47,795 nucleotides of DNA, from contig NZ_BMYK01000036.1 in NCBI RefSeq assembly GCF_014652235.1, positions 1-47,795 on the forward strand, given 5' to 3'. Source of the DNA: Pseudorhodoferax aquiterrae (GTDB lineage: Bacteria > Pseudomonadota > Gammaproteobacteria > Burkholderiales > Burkholderiaceae_C). The translations under genes and the position numbers were made by a program. Below are positions 36,320-44,331 of the stretch, piece by piece (position 1 is the first letter of the stretch; the number at the start of each line of letters is the position of its first letter). Under the pieces are notes generated by a model, which was given only the letters and a program-made list of their open reading frames with translations, was not told the DNA's origin and searched no databases.

Positions 36320-38820
36320 CGCAGCGCTCTCCTCGGCCGGTGGCCCTGCACCGCCGTCTGCAACAGGTCTGGCACAACCCGCCTGGCTGGCGTTCGCTCT
36401 CGGCGGTCAACCACAACATCGTGGGCCGGCGCTTCATCGCCACGGCGCTGCTGTTCTTCTTCGTCGGCGGCCTGCTGGCCATGCTGATCCGGGCCCAGCT
36501 GGCGACGTCGCAATCGGCCTTCCTGGACGACGCGCTGTACGCCCAGGTCTTCACGATGCACGGGACCATCATGATGTTCCTGTTCGCGATCCCGCTGATC
36601 GAGGGCTTCGCGATCTACCTGCTGCCCAAGATGCTGGGCGCGCGCGACCTGGCCTACCCGCGCCTGGGCGCCTTCGGCTACTGGTGCTACCTGCTGGGCG
36701 GGCTGATCCTGCTCGGCGCGCTGGCGGCCGGGCTGGCGCCCGACGGCGGCTGGTTCCTCTACACGCCGCTGTCCAACGCCACGCACACGCCGGGCGTGAA
36801 CGCCGACGTCTGGCTGCTGGGCATCACCTTCGTGGAGATCTCGGCCGTGGCCGCGGCGGTGGAGATCATCGTCACCATCCTGACCATGCGCGCGCCGGGC
36901 ATGCGGCTCGTGGACATGCCGGTGTTCGCCTGGTACATGCTGGTCACGGCCGGCATGATGCTGGTGGGTTTTCCGCCGCTGATTCTCGGAAGCCTGATCC
37001 TGGAGCTCGAACGCGCGGCCGGCTGGCCCTTCTTCGACGCCGCACGCGGCGGCGACCCGCTGCTGTGGCAACACCTGTTCTGGCTGTTCGGCCACCCCGA
37101 GGTCTACATCATCTTTCTGCCCGCGGCGGGCATCGTCTCCACGCTGATCCCCACCTTCGCGCAGCGTCCGCTGGTGGGCCGCAGCTGGGTGCTGGCCAGC
37201 GTGGTGGCCATGGGCTTCATCAGCTTCGGGCTCTGGGTGCACCACATGTTCACGGTCGGCATCCCGCACCTGGCGCTGGTGTTCTTCTCGGCCGCGAGCA
37301 TGCTGGTGGCGATTCCCACGGCGGTGCAGATGTTCGCCTGGATTGCCACGTTGTGGCACGGCCGGCCGAAGCTGGCGCTGCCCATGCTGTGGCTGCTGGG
37401 CTTCCTCGTGGTCTTCGTCTGCGGCGGGCTCACGGGCGTGATGCTGGCGCTGGTGCCGTTCAACTGGCAGGCCCACGACACGCACTTCGTCGTCGCGCAC
37501 CTGCACTACGTGCTGGTCGGCGGCTTCCTGTTCCCGTTCCTCGCGGGCGTGTACTACTGGTTCCCGCACCTGTTCGGCCGCCAGACGCTGCCGCGCCTGG
37601 GCAGCTGGGCGTTCTGGCTCGTCTTCGTCGGCTTCAACACCACCTTTTTCGTGATGCACCTCACCGGGCTGCTGGGCATGCCGCGGCGCGTGGGCAGCTA
37701 TGTGGCCGGGCTGGGCTGGGATCTGCCGAACCTGGTGTCCTCCCTCGGCAGTTTCGTGATGGGAATCGGCTTCTTCCTGCTGCTGATCGACCTGGTGGTG
37801 AGCGCCTACCTGGGCCGCATCGCCCCGCAGAATCCCTGGCGTGCCTCCACGCTGGAATGGGCCATGCCCACACCGCCGACCTTCTACAACTTCGCGAGCC
37901 AGCCGCGCATACCGGGCGCCGAGCCGCTGTGGACGGAACCGGACCTCGGTGCACGCGCAGCGGCGGGCGAAGGCCTGCTGGCCGAGGCGCAGGCGGACGA
38001 GCAGCGCAGCCTGGGGAGCGATCCCGTCAGCGGCGAGCCCACCCACGTGGTCCGCCTGCCGCGCCCCAGCTGGCTGCCGCTGGCGGCCGCCCTGGCCGTC
38101 GGTGGCGTGTTCATGGCTCTGCTGACGAAGAACTACGGGCTCGCGCCGCCGGCGGCGCTGCTGGCGCTCGCGCTGTTCTGGTGCTGGGCGTGGTCCATCG
38201 GGCTGCGGCAGGATCCCGCCGCCGTAGACGTGGGGCCGGGCCTGCAGCTCCCCGTGCACGACGTGGTCGACCGCGCCCCCGGCCGCGCCGGCCTGCTCTG
38301 GACGCTGGTGGCCAATGGCAGCTTCTTCGTCTCCCTGCTGTTCGGCCACGCCTATCTCGCGACCGTGGCGCCGGGCTGGCCGCCGCCCCGCTGGCTGCAC
38401 GCCGGCTGGACCACGCCGCTGGCCGGCGCCGCCGCGCTGGCCCTGGCCTGTGGCGCCATGCACTACGCCGAGCGCGCCAACGCCCGCGGCGATGCGCGCG
38501 GGCGCCAGCTGGCCCTGCTGGCGGCCCTCATCGCCGCGCTGTCCGCCACGCTGCTGCTGCCAACCGGTGTGCTGCCCGGCATGCCCTCGCCACGCGAACA
38601 TGCCTACGGTGCCATGCTGGCCTTCAGCCTGGCCTATGCGGTGCTGCACACGGCCCTGGGCGCGGTGTTCGCGGCCTATGCGCTCGCCCGCGGGCAGACC
38701 GGCTACCTGTCGGCCCGGCGCAGCGTGGAACTGCACAACGCGCGGCTCTGGTGGGACTACACGGCCGCCACGGGCGCCGTGCTGCTGCTGGCCATGCACG
38801 TGCCGGGCTGGAGGCACTGA
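36316..38820 (+). CDS. Fused cytochrome c oxidase subunits I and III
   Basis: 834 residues from GTG at 36316. Subunit I is about 1-530: low-spin haem His in FTMHGTIMMF (H82), CuB and cross-link in GHPEVYIIF (H260, Y264), WVHHMFTVG (H309, H310), HFVVAHLHYV (haem a3 and a ligands) and GMPRRVGSY. A charged linker (about 530-580), two helices and a subunit III-like part (about 650-834, LHTALGAVFAAYALAR near the end) follow. Departures from the mitochondrial pattern: Q338 at the K-pathway Lys (PTAVQMF), I100 and G118 at D-pathway Asn positions though D111 is kept, and NG (667-668) where subunit III has SE. Proton pumping is therefore doubtful. Confidence 0.93.
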   Translation: MTQRSPRPVALHRRLQQVWHNPPGWRSLSAVNHNIVGRRFIATALLFFFVGGLLAMLIRAQLATSQSAFLDDALYAQVFTMHGTIMMFLFAIPLIEGFAIYLLPKMLGARDLAYPRLGAFGYWCYLLGGLILLGALAAGLAPDGGWFLYTPLSNATHTPGVNADVWLLGITFVEISAVAAAVEIIVTILTMRAPGMRLVDMPVFAWYMLVTAGMMLVGFPPLILGSLILELERAAGWPFFDAARGGDPLLWQHLFWLFGHPEVYIIFLPAAGIVSTLIPTFAQRPLVGRSWVLASVVAMGFISFGLWVHHMFTVGIPHLALVFFSAASMLVAIPTAVQMFAWIATLWHGRPKLALPMLWLLGFLVVFVCGGLTGVMLALVPFNWQAHDTHFVVAHLHYVLVGGFLFPFLAGVYYWFPHLFGRQTLPRLGSWAFWLVFVGFNTTFFVMHLTGLLGMPRRVGSYVAGLGWDLPNLVSSLGSFVMGIGFFLLLIDLVVSAYLGRIAPQNPWRASTLEWAMPTPPTFYNFASQPRIPGAEPLWTEPDLGARAAAGEGLLAEAQADEQRSLGSDPVSGEPTHVVRLPRPSWLPLAAALAVGGVFMALLTKNYGLAPPAALLALALFWCWAWSIGLRQDPAAVDVGPGLQLPVHDVVDRAPGRAGLLWTLVANGSFFVSLLFGHAYLATVAPGWPPPRWLHAGWTTPLAGAAALALACGAMHYAERANARGDARGRQLALLAALIAALSATLLLPTGVLPGMPSPREHAYGAMLAFSLAYAVLHTALGAVFAAYALARGQTGYLSARRSVELHNARLWWDYTAATGAVLLLAMHVPGWRH

Positions 38821-38822
38821 GC

Positions 38823-39197
38823 ATGCAGGCCACCACCCCCATCCGCTGGCTGTGGGGCAGCACCGCCGCGCTGCTGGTCTGGGCCAGCTGTTTCGTCGTG
38901 CTCTACGCCGGTCTGACGCTGGGATGCGAAGCCGGCTGGCACGCGCGCCGGCTTGGCGGCGTCAACCTGCTCACAGGCGCATTGGCGCTGGCCTGGTGCG
39001 TGCACCTGCTCGCGCTGGCCGCGTTGTGGTGGTGGTTCGGCCACTGGGCCGAGCCGCTGCGCCGCCTGGCACGCATGCTCACGGTGGTGGCTGCCGCCGC
39101 CACGGTGTGGACCGGCTGGCCGCTGCTGGCCTTGCCGCCGTGCGCCGGCCAGACGCTGGCATCGACCATGGAGGACGCCACATGTTCGAGGACCTGA
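38823..39197 (+). CDS. Small membrane protein of the oxidase locus
   Basis: 124 residues with three predicted helices (about 10-32, 46-72, 85-108). A His and several Trp lie in HLLALAALWWWFGHWAEPL, and a Cys in LLALPPCAGQ. I do not recognise it. It lies 2 bases after subunit I+III and its last 16 bases overlap ctaG, so it is part of the operon; a subunit IV-like role or an assembly role would fit. Confidence 0.7.
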   Translation: MQATTPIRWLWGSTAALLVWASCFVVLYAGLTLGCEAGWHARRLGGVNLLTGALALAWCVHLLALAALWWWFGHWAEPLRRLARMLTVVAAAATVWTGWPLLALPPCAGQTLASTMEDATCSRT

Positions 39198-39928
39198 TCT
39201 CCCTGTGCCTGGCCGGCAGCGCGCCGGCCCTGCCACAGGACTGGTGGCTGCGCTGGAGCCTGGCGCCGGCCACGCTGGCGCCGCTGCTGGGCCTGCTGGC
39301 CTGGCTGCTCGTACGCCGCAGCAGCCTGCGCGCGCTCGCGGGCTGGAGCCTGCTGGCGCTGGCCCTGGTCTCGCCGCTGTGCCGGCTCGCGGCCACACTG
39401 GCCTGGGCCCACATGGCGCAGCTCATGCTGCTGCTGGGCGGCACCGGACTGCTCGCGCTGGAAGCGCCGCCGCGCGCCCGCCTGCCCCAGCCCGGCCCCG
39501 CGGCCGCCGTGCACGGTGCCCTGCTGTGGTTGTGGCACTGGCCACCGCTGTACGCGGCCGTGCTGGCGCATGCGGGCCTGCATCTGTTCGCGCTCGCACT
39601 GCTGCTGGCATCGGCCTGGTGGTTCTGGGGCGCCGTGCTGCTGGCCCCCGTGCCGCAGCGCGGCGTAGCACTGCTCGCGCTGCTGGCCACCATGGCCCAC
39701 ACCGGCCTGCTGGGTGCGCTGCTGACCTTCGCGGGCGAGCCGCTGTACGTCTTGCAGGCGCCGGGGGCGCGCGCCTGGGGCCTGGAGCCGCTGCAGGACC
39801 AGCAACTGGCCGGCCTCTTGATGTGGGTGCTCGGTGCGCTGGGCTACCTGCTGGCCGCCGTGGCGCTGGCGCTGCGCTGGTTCGCAGCGCCGGCCCACCC
39901 AGTCCGGCGCGCGACACCGGCGCATTGA
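39182..39928 (+). CDS. ctaG: CtaG-family cytochrome c oxidase assembly protein
   Basis: 248 residues, about six to seven helices, caa3-type CtaG (not the Cox11 type). WAHMAQLMLLLGGTGLLALE, HGALLWLWHWPPLYAAVLAH, MAHTGLLGALLTFAGEPLYV and a final LEPLQDQQLAGLLMWVLGAL are typical, with His residues likely to bind copper. In Bacillus this family is needed for caa3 oxidase formation, so it probably helps build the CuB centre of the neighbouring oxidase. Confidence 0.88.
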   Translation: MFEDLISLCLAGSAPALPQDWWLRWSLAPATLAPLLGLLAWLLVRRSSLRALAGWSLLALALVSPLCRLAATLAWAHMAQLMLLLGGTGLLALEAPPRARLPQPGPAAAVHGALLWLWHWPPLYAAVLAHAGLHLFALALLLASAWWFWGAVLLAPVPQRGVALLALLATMAHTGLLGALLTFAGEPLYVLQAPGARAWGLEPLQDQQLAGLLMWVLGALGYLLAAVALALRWFAAPAHPVRRATPAH

Positions 39929-39975
39929 GGCACGGGCATACTGGCCCGGCCCACGACCCGGACCACCGCCCCACC

Positions 39976-40635
39976 ATGCAGCTGGATGCAGCGCTTCGCG
40001 ACCAGATCGCCCACCACCTCGCCCGCTTCGAGCTGCACGGCGTGCCGGCCGCCGGGCAGCGCGCCGCCGTCGCGCTGGCGCTGGTCGAGGAAGGCCTGGG
40101 TGCCGAATTTCCGGGGCTGCCGCGCCCCACCGGCTGGAGCCGGGAGGCCGCCGTGCTGCTCACGCGGCGTGCCCTGCACCTGCGCAACCACCCGGGGCAA
40201 TGGGCGCTGCCTGGCGGCCGGGTCGAGTCCGGCGAATCCGCCGCCGACGCGGCGCTGCGCGAGCTGCACGAGGAAGTGGGCCTGGAACTGGCTCCCGATG
40301 CCGTGCTGGGCCTGCTCGACGATTTCCCCACGCGCTCGGGCTTCGCGATCACGCCGGTCGTGGTGTGGGCAGGCCCCGTGCAGACTGCGCTCGCGCCCAA
40401 CCCCGCCGAGGTGGCCAGCATCCACCGCGTGCGCCTGACCGAGTTGCAGCGCGCCGATGCACCCTTGCTCGAGCCGATCGAAGACAGCCCGCACCCTGTG
40501 CTGCGCATGCCGGTCGGCGAGGGCTGGGTGGCAGCGCCCACGGCCGCCCTGCTGTTCCAGTTCCGCGAGGTCTGCCTGGCCGGCCGCGCCACGCGCGTGG
40601 CGCACTACGAGCAGCCGCTGTTCGCGCGCAGTTAG
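39976..40635 (+). CDS. Nudix hydrolase, CoA pyrophosphatase-like
   Basis: 219 residues. A perfect Nudix box runs from G81 to L103 (G-x5-E-x7-RELHEEVGL), binding the catalytic metal. LLTRRALHLRNHPGQWALPG just before it resembles the NudL/CoA-diphosphatase pattern (LR.H.GQ...PGG). The likely reaction is hydrolysis of CoA or a related diphosphate. Its stop overlaps the convergent transporter gene by 4 bases. It follows ctaG after 47 bases but is probably unrelated. Confidence 0.9.
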   Translation: MQLDAALRDQIAHHLARFELHGVPAAGQRAAVALALVEEGLGAEFPGLPRPTGWSREAAVLLTRRALHLRNHPGQWALPGGRVESGESAADAALRELHEEVGLELAPDAVLGLLDDFPTRSGFAITPVVVWAGPVQTALAPNPAEVASIHRVRLTELQRADAPLLEPIEDSPHPVLRMPVGEGWVAAPTAALLFQFREVCLAGRATRVAHYEQPLFARS

Positions 40636-41618
40636 GCCGGCTCACCCAGCCGCCCCAAGCGCGGCATCCAGCGGATGTAGACCAGCTCGGCCACGAGCTC
40701 CACCAGCGTCTGCGCCACCACCACGGCCGGCAGCAGCGGCAGCGCGCCCGGCACGGCCAGGGCCAGCGGCAGCACCACGAGCGAATTGCGCGTGCCCGCG
40801 CTGAAGGCCACGGCACGGGCGGCCGGCACCGGCAGCCGCGCGCGGCGCGCCAGCCACCAGCCCAGCAGCGGCGCCAGCAGCGCGAACAGACCGCAGACCG
40901 GCACGGCGCGCCATGCCGCCGGCCCGGCCTGGCCCAGCTGCGGCAGCACGGACGCCACGACCAGCAGCAGCACGAGCGCCGTGGCCGGCACCGGCAGCAG
41001 CGCAAGCGCCGCGTTCACGCGCGCACCAGCCCAGCGCTGGCAGGCCAGGGCCAGCGCCAGCGGCGCGGCGATGAGCCAGACGAAGGCCTGCACGAAAGGC
41101 CCGGGCCGCACCAGGCCGGCCGCGGCCTCGCCCAGCAGCAGCGCGAGGAACAAAGGCAGCAGCGCCATCTGCAGCAGCAACAGCCAGGGCGTGGCCGCCA
41201 GCAGCAGCCGCGCATCGGCCCGGCCCATCTGGGCGAAGGTGACCACGTAGTCGATGCAGGGGCACAACAGCACCAGCAGCACACCCAGGCGCAGCAAGGG
41301 ATCGGCTGGCAGCAGCGGCAGCAACAGGGCCACCAGCAGCGGCACGGCGACGAAGTTCACGCCCAGCAGCGTGGCCAGGAAGCGCCGCGCCCGCAGCGCC
41401 TGGCCCAGCGACGCCAGCGGCAGCTGCAGGAAGGTCAGGAACAGCATGAGCGCCAGCGCCGGCGCGATGGCCGGCTGCCAGGCCGCCGTGCCGCGCAGGC
41501 CACACGCGAGCGCGGCGCCGAACAGCACGGCGCCGAAGTAGATCGCCACCTGGCGCGTCTCCAGAAGGTCTTTGAAGGCAGGCACCGGGCCGAGCTTAGC
41601 CTGCGCCGTTGGGCGCAT
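40632..41618 (-). CDS. Bile acid:sodium symporter / ACR3-superfamily transporter
   Basis: About 328 residues from ATG at 41618; a GTG near 41585 is possible, and no start has a good ribosome site. Ten helices with the two-part repeat of the BASS fold: LMLFLTFLQLPLASLGQALR, LLGVNFVAVPLLVALLLPLL, a CPCIDYVVTFAQMGRAD segment, and later AFSAGTRNSLVVLPLALAVP. The CPC..Y..T motif recalls the C-P-[C/G]...V Cys of ACR3 arsenite exporters. No arsR or arsC lies nearby, so arsenite efflux is only a possibility. Confidence 0.82.
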   Translation of the reverse strand: MRPTAQAKLGPVPAFKDLLETRQVAIYFGAVLFGAALACGLRGTAAWQPAIAPALALMLFLTFLQLPLASLGQALRARRFLATLLGVNFVAVPLLVALLLPLLPADPLLRLGVLLVLLCPCIDYVVTFAQMGRADARLLLAATPWLLLLQMALLPLFLALLLGEAAAGLVRPGPFVQAFVWLIAAPLALALACQRWAGARVNAALALLPVPATALVLLLVVASVLPQLGQAGPAAWRAVPVCGLFALLAPLLGWWLARRARLPVPAARAVAFSAGTRNSLVVLPLALAVPGALPLLPAVVVAQTLVELVAELVYIRWMPRLGRLGEPA

Positions 41619-41700
41619 ATCGACATGCGCAAAGCTGCGTTCACGCGCATGGCTGCGCTGCCTAGCATGGCCATCCGCTTCACCGCCCAAGGAGTTCCCC

Positions 41701-42609
41701 ATGTCTGCCGTTCTCGAGCGCCCACCCCTGCAGAACGACCGCACCGCGCCCTGGCAGCTGCAGCCCATCGTCGGCGCCGCGCTCGGCGCGCTGGCCCAGG
41801 GCATCGACGCGCGCCAGCCGCTGGACGCGGCCCAGGTCCGCGCGATCCGCCTGGCCCTGCAGCGCCACCGCATCGTGCTGCTGCGCGGCCAGCAGCTTGA
41901 CGACGCGCAGTACCTGCGCCTGGCCAGCTACTTCGGCAGCGTGTTCCAGCCGCCGGCCGACGTGCCCGTGCTGGCCTCCGACCTCTACGGCGGCACCACG
42001 CCTGCCATCGTGAAGGTCGGCAATGTCGAGGAGGGCGTGCTCGGTCACCACGAGCTGGCCGCGCACTCCGACCACCACTGGACGCCGCAGCCCTCCTCGG
42101 GCTCCTTTCTGTACGCGCTGCAGGTGCCGTCCGTGGGCGGCGCGACCACCTGGGTCGACGAGGTCGCGGCCTACGAGGCGCTCGACGGGGCCACGCGCGC
42201 GGAGATCGACGGCTTGCAGCTGATCACCTACAACCCCTTCCTGCGCCGGCTGCACCCGCTGCCCTCGGGCGAGCGGCCGCTGTACCGCACACCCGACATC
42301 GAACCGCTGACGCCGTTCGAGGTGCATCCGCTCGTGCGCACGCATCCCGACACGGGGCTGCGCCTGCTGTACCTGGGCGCGGCGACCGAGGTCGAGGTCG
42401 TGGGCTGGGATGCCGCCCGCGGCCGCGCGCTCATCGAGCGGCTGCGCGCCCATCTCGCGCAGCCGCGCTTCGCCTACACGCACCACTGGCAGGTGGGCGA
42501 CATCGTCTACTGGGACAACCAGGCCACGCTGCATGCGCGCACCGGCTTCGCCGCCGAAGAGACGCGGCTGCTCAAGCGCATCAGCCTGTCGGGCAGCCGG
42601 CCGTTCTGA
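41701..42609 (+). CDS. TauD/TfdA-family Fe(II)/2-oxoglutarate dioxygenase
   Basis: 302 residues from ATG at 41701, with AAGGAG upstream. Iron ligands are in AAHSDHHW (H122, D124) and NQATLHARTG (H278); Arg in ETRLLKRISL should hold 2-oxoglutarate. QRHRIVLLRGQQLDDAQYLR and GGATTWVDEVAAYEAL are typical. The family oxidises alkyl sulfonates, phenoxyacetates, sulfate esters or amino acids. No sulfonate transporter is next to it, so the substrate is open. The amidohydrolase gene follows 22 bases later and could share a pathway. Confidence 0.9.
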   Translation: MSAVLERPPLQNDRTAPWQLQPIVGAALGALAQGIDARQPLDAAQVRAIRLALQRHRIVLLRGQQLDDAQYLRLASYFGSVFQPPADVPVLASDLYGGTTPAIVKVGNVEEGVLGHHELAAHSDHHWTPQPSSGSFLYALQVPSVGGATTWVDEVAAYEALDGATRAEIDGLQLITYNPFLRRLHPLPSGERPLYRTPDIEPLTPFEVHPLVRTHPDTGLRLLYLGAATEVEVVGWDAARGRALIERLRAHLAQPRFAYTHHWQVGDIVYWDNQATLHARTGFAAEETRLLKRISLSGSRPF

Positions 42610-42631
42610 GCTGGCGACGTAGCATGGGCGC

Positions 42632-43462
42632 ATGACCCCGCCCCCTGCGATGCCCATCGTGGACTGCCATGTCCACGTCTTCGACCCCGAACGCTTTCCC
42701 TACGCGGCCGACACGTTTTACCGGCCGACCGCGGCCGAGACCGGCACACCGGCGCAACTGGCCCATGTGCTGGATGCGCACGGGGTGCACCATGCGCTGC
42801 TGGTCGGCCCGAACTCGGGCTACGGCCTGGACAACCGGCTGCTGCTGGACACGCTGGCCCGCGGCGGTGGCCGCTACAAGGGCATCGCCGTGCTGCGCAA
42901 CGATGCCGGCCGCGACGAGCTGCAGGCGCTGAAGGCGCAGGGCGTGGTCGGTGTGGCCTTCAACGTCGCGCTGCTGGGCGTGGACTTCTACCGCGACATC
43001 GGCCCCCTGCTCGAACGCCTGCGCGAACTCGACCTCTGGGCCGATGTGCAGGTCCAGGGCGACCAGCTCGTCGCGCTGGCCCCGCTGCTCGCGGACAGCG
43101 GCGCGCGCCTGGTGTTCGACCATGCCGGCCGCTTCGTGCCGTCCGCGGGCCGCGGCCAGGCCGGCTTCGCGGCCCTGCTCGCGCTGGCCGGCACGGGCCG
43201 GGCGGCGGTCAAGCTCTCGGGCCTGGCCAAGGTCTCGGGCGAGGCCTATCCGCATGCGGACTGCGCGCCCTATGTGCAGGCGCTGGTCGAGGCCTTCGGG
43301 CCGCAGCAACTGGTCTGGGCCTCGGACTGGCCTTTCCTGCGGGCGCCCGCGCGCATCGACTACGCGCCGCTGCTGGCGCTGCTGGAGCGCCAGCTGCCGG
43401 ACGCAGCCGCGCGCCGGCAGGTGCTGTGGGAAACGCCACGGCGGCTGTTCGGCTTCGACTGA
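42632..43462 (+). CDS. Amidohydrolase-related TIM-barrel hydrolase
   Basis: 276 residues from ATG at 42632. VDCHVHVFDPERFPYAAD supplies the first metal pair (H13, H15), VFDHAGRFVP a middle His and VWASDWPFLRAPARIDYAPL the last Asp, all in the order of the amidohydrolase_2 family. YYAADTFYRP-like spacing (FPYAADTFYRPTAAE) resembles 2-pyrone-4,6-dicarboxylate lactonase relatives. Possible substrates are lactones or cyclic esters. Probably co-transcribed with the dioxygenase gene. Confidence 0.87.
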   Translation: MTPPPAMPIVDCHVHVFDPERFPYAADTFYRPTAAETGTPAQLAHVLDAHGVHHALLVGPNSGYGLDNRLLLDTLARGGGRYKGIAVLRNDAGRDELQALKAQGVVGVAFNVALLGVDFYRDIGPLLERLRELDLWADVQVQGDQLVALAPLLADSGARLVFDHAGRFVPSAGRGQAGFAALLALAGTGRAAVKLSGLAKVSGEAYPHADCAPYVQALVEAFGPQQLVWASDWPFLRAPARIDYAPLLALLERQLPDAAARRQVLWETPRRLFGFD

Positions 43463-43474
43463 CCCGCGCCCTGC

Positions 43475-44287
43475 TCACGCGAAGTCGAACGGCCCCTCGA
43501 AATCACCGATGGTGCTGAGGTGGCTGACCATGCCGTCGGCCGCGCTCCACAGGTGCAGCATGCAGGCCGGCGGCGCCATGAACGACGCCGGCCGGGCGTC
43601 GGGCTGCAGGCGCAGCGCGATCTCGGTCGTGGTGCTGGGGCAGCTGCAGACCACGGTGCCGGCCCAGCGCCGCAGCATCAGGCGGTGCACATGGCCGCAC
43701 AGCACGCGCTCCACGTTGTCGAACGCGCCGATCACCTGCGCGAGCCGCTCGGGCGCGCGCAGCGCGTAGCCATCCATGTACGGAATGCCGCTGGCGAACG
43801 GCGGGTGGTGCAGCACCACCAGCGTGGGCTTGGCGCGGTCCGCCGCGAGCGTGGTGTGCAGCCAGTCCAGGCCGGCCTCGTCGATGGCGCCATGGTGCGC
43901 GCCCGGCACGGTCGAATCGAGCGCCACGATGCGCACCGGATGCGTGTCCACGCAGAAATGCAGCGGTCCGGCCGCGGGCAGCCAGGCATGGTCTGCGAAG
44001 GCCGCCCGGAACGCGTCGCGGTGGTCGTGGTTGCCGGGAACCACGAGGCAGGGAATCGCCAGCTCCGCGAGCAGTTCGCGGGCCATGGCGTATTCGTCGG
44101 GGTGGCCTTTGTCGACGAGGTCGCCGGTCAGCAGGACGAGGTCGGGGCGCCGGTCCAGCCCCTGCAGGTGGGCGATGGCCTGGGCCAGCATGCGGTTGGA
44201 ATCGGCGACGCCGTGGTAGCGCTGGCCTTTCGGCCGGATGTGCGTGTCCGAGATCTGGCCGATGAGCAAGCGGGTCTCCTGGTGCAT
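43475..44287 (-). CDS. Class III metallophosphoesterase (CpdA-like)
   Basis: 270 residues. The dimetal site is complete: GQISDTHIRPKG (D14, H16), LLTGDLVDKGHPDEY (D56), VVPGNHDHRDAF (N86, H87), VVLHHPPF and CGHVHRLMLRR. GNHD and the size match CpdA-like 3',5'-cyclic nucleotide phosphodiesterases and the glycerophosphodiesterase GpdQ; the sequence alone does not decide. It has no signal peptide, so it is cytoplasmic. Preceded 44 bases upstream by the TetR gene on the same strand, so it may be co-transcribed with it. Confidence 0.88.
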   Translation of the reverse strand: MHQETRLLIGQISDTHIRPKGQRYHGVADSNRMLAQAIAHLQGLDRRPDLVLLTGDLVDKGHPDEYAMARELLAELAIPCLVVPGNHDHRDAFRAAFADHAWLPAAGPLHFCVDTHPVRIVALDSTVPGAHHGAIDEAGLDWLHTTLAADRAKPTLVVLHHPPFASGIPYMDGYALRAPERLAQVIGAFDNVERVLCGHVHRLMLRRWAGTVVCSCPSTTTEIALRLQPDARPASFMAPPACMLHLWSAADGMVSHLSTIGDFEGPFDFA

Positions 44288-44331
44288 GGGCCGGCAGCCA
44301 TGCAGGTTTCATTCCACACGCGCCTGGCCGC

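Noticed and set aside
36205-38817. Very long minus-strand open frame opposite the oxidase gene (about 870 codons)
   Set aside because: It mirrors a high-GC coding gene in the complementary frame, has low-complexity His/Gln/Arg/Gly-rich composition and no family motif, while the plus strand is an unmistakable oxidase.
36192-38820. Second plus-strand frame running through the oxidase gene into the 124-residue protein
   Set aside because: Only the part from 38823 has membrane-protein composition and a proper start; the rest is out of frame with the oxidase.
40632-41618. Part of an arsenic resistance operon
   Set aside because: The transporter resembles ACR3, but no arsR, arsC or arsH gene lies nearby, so only the superfamily is called.
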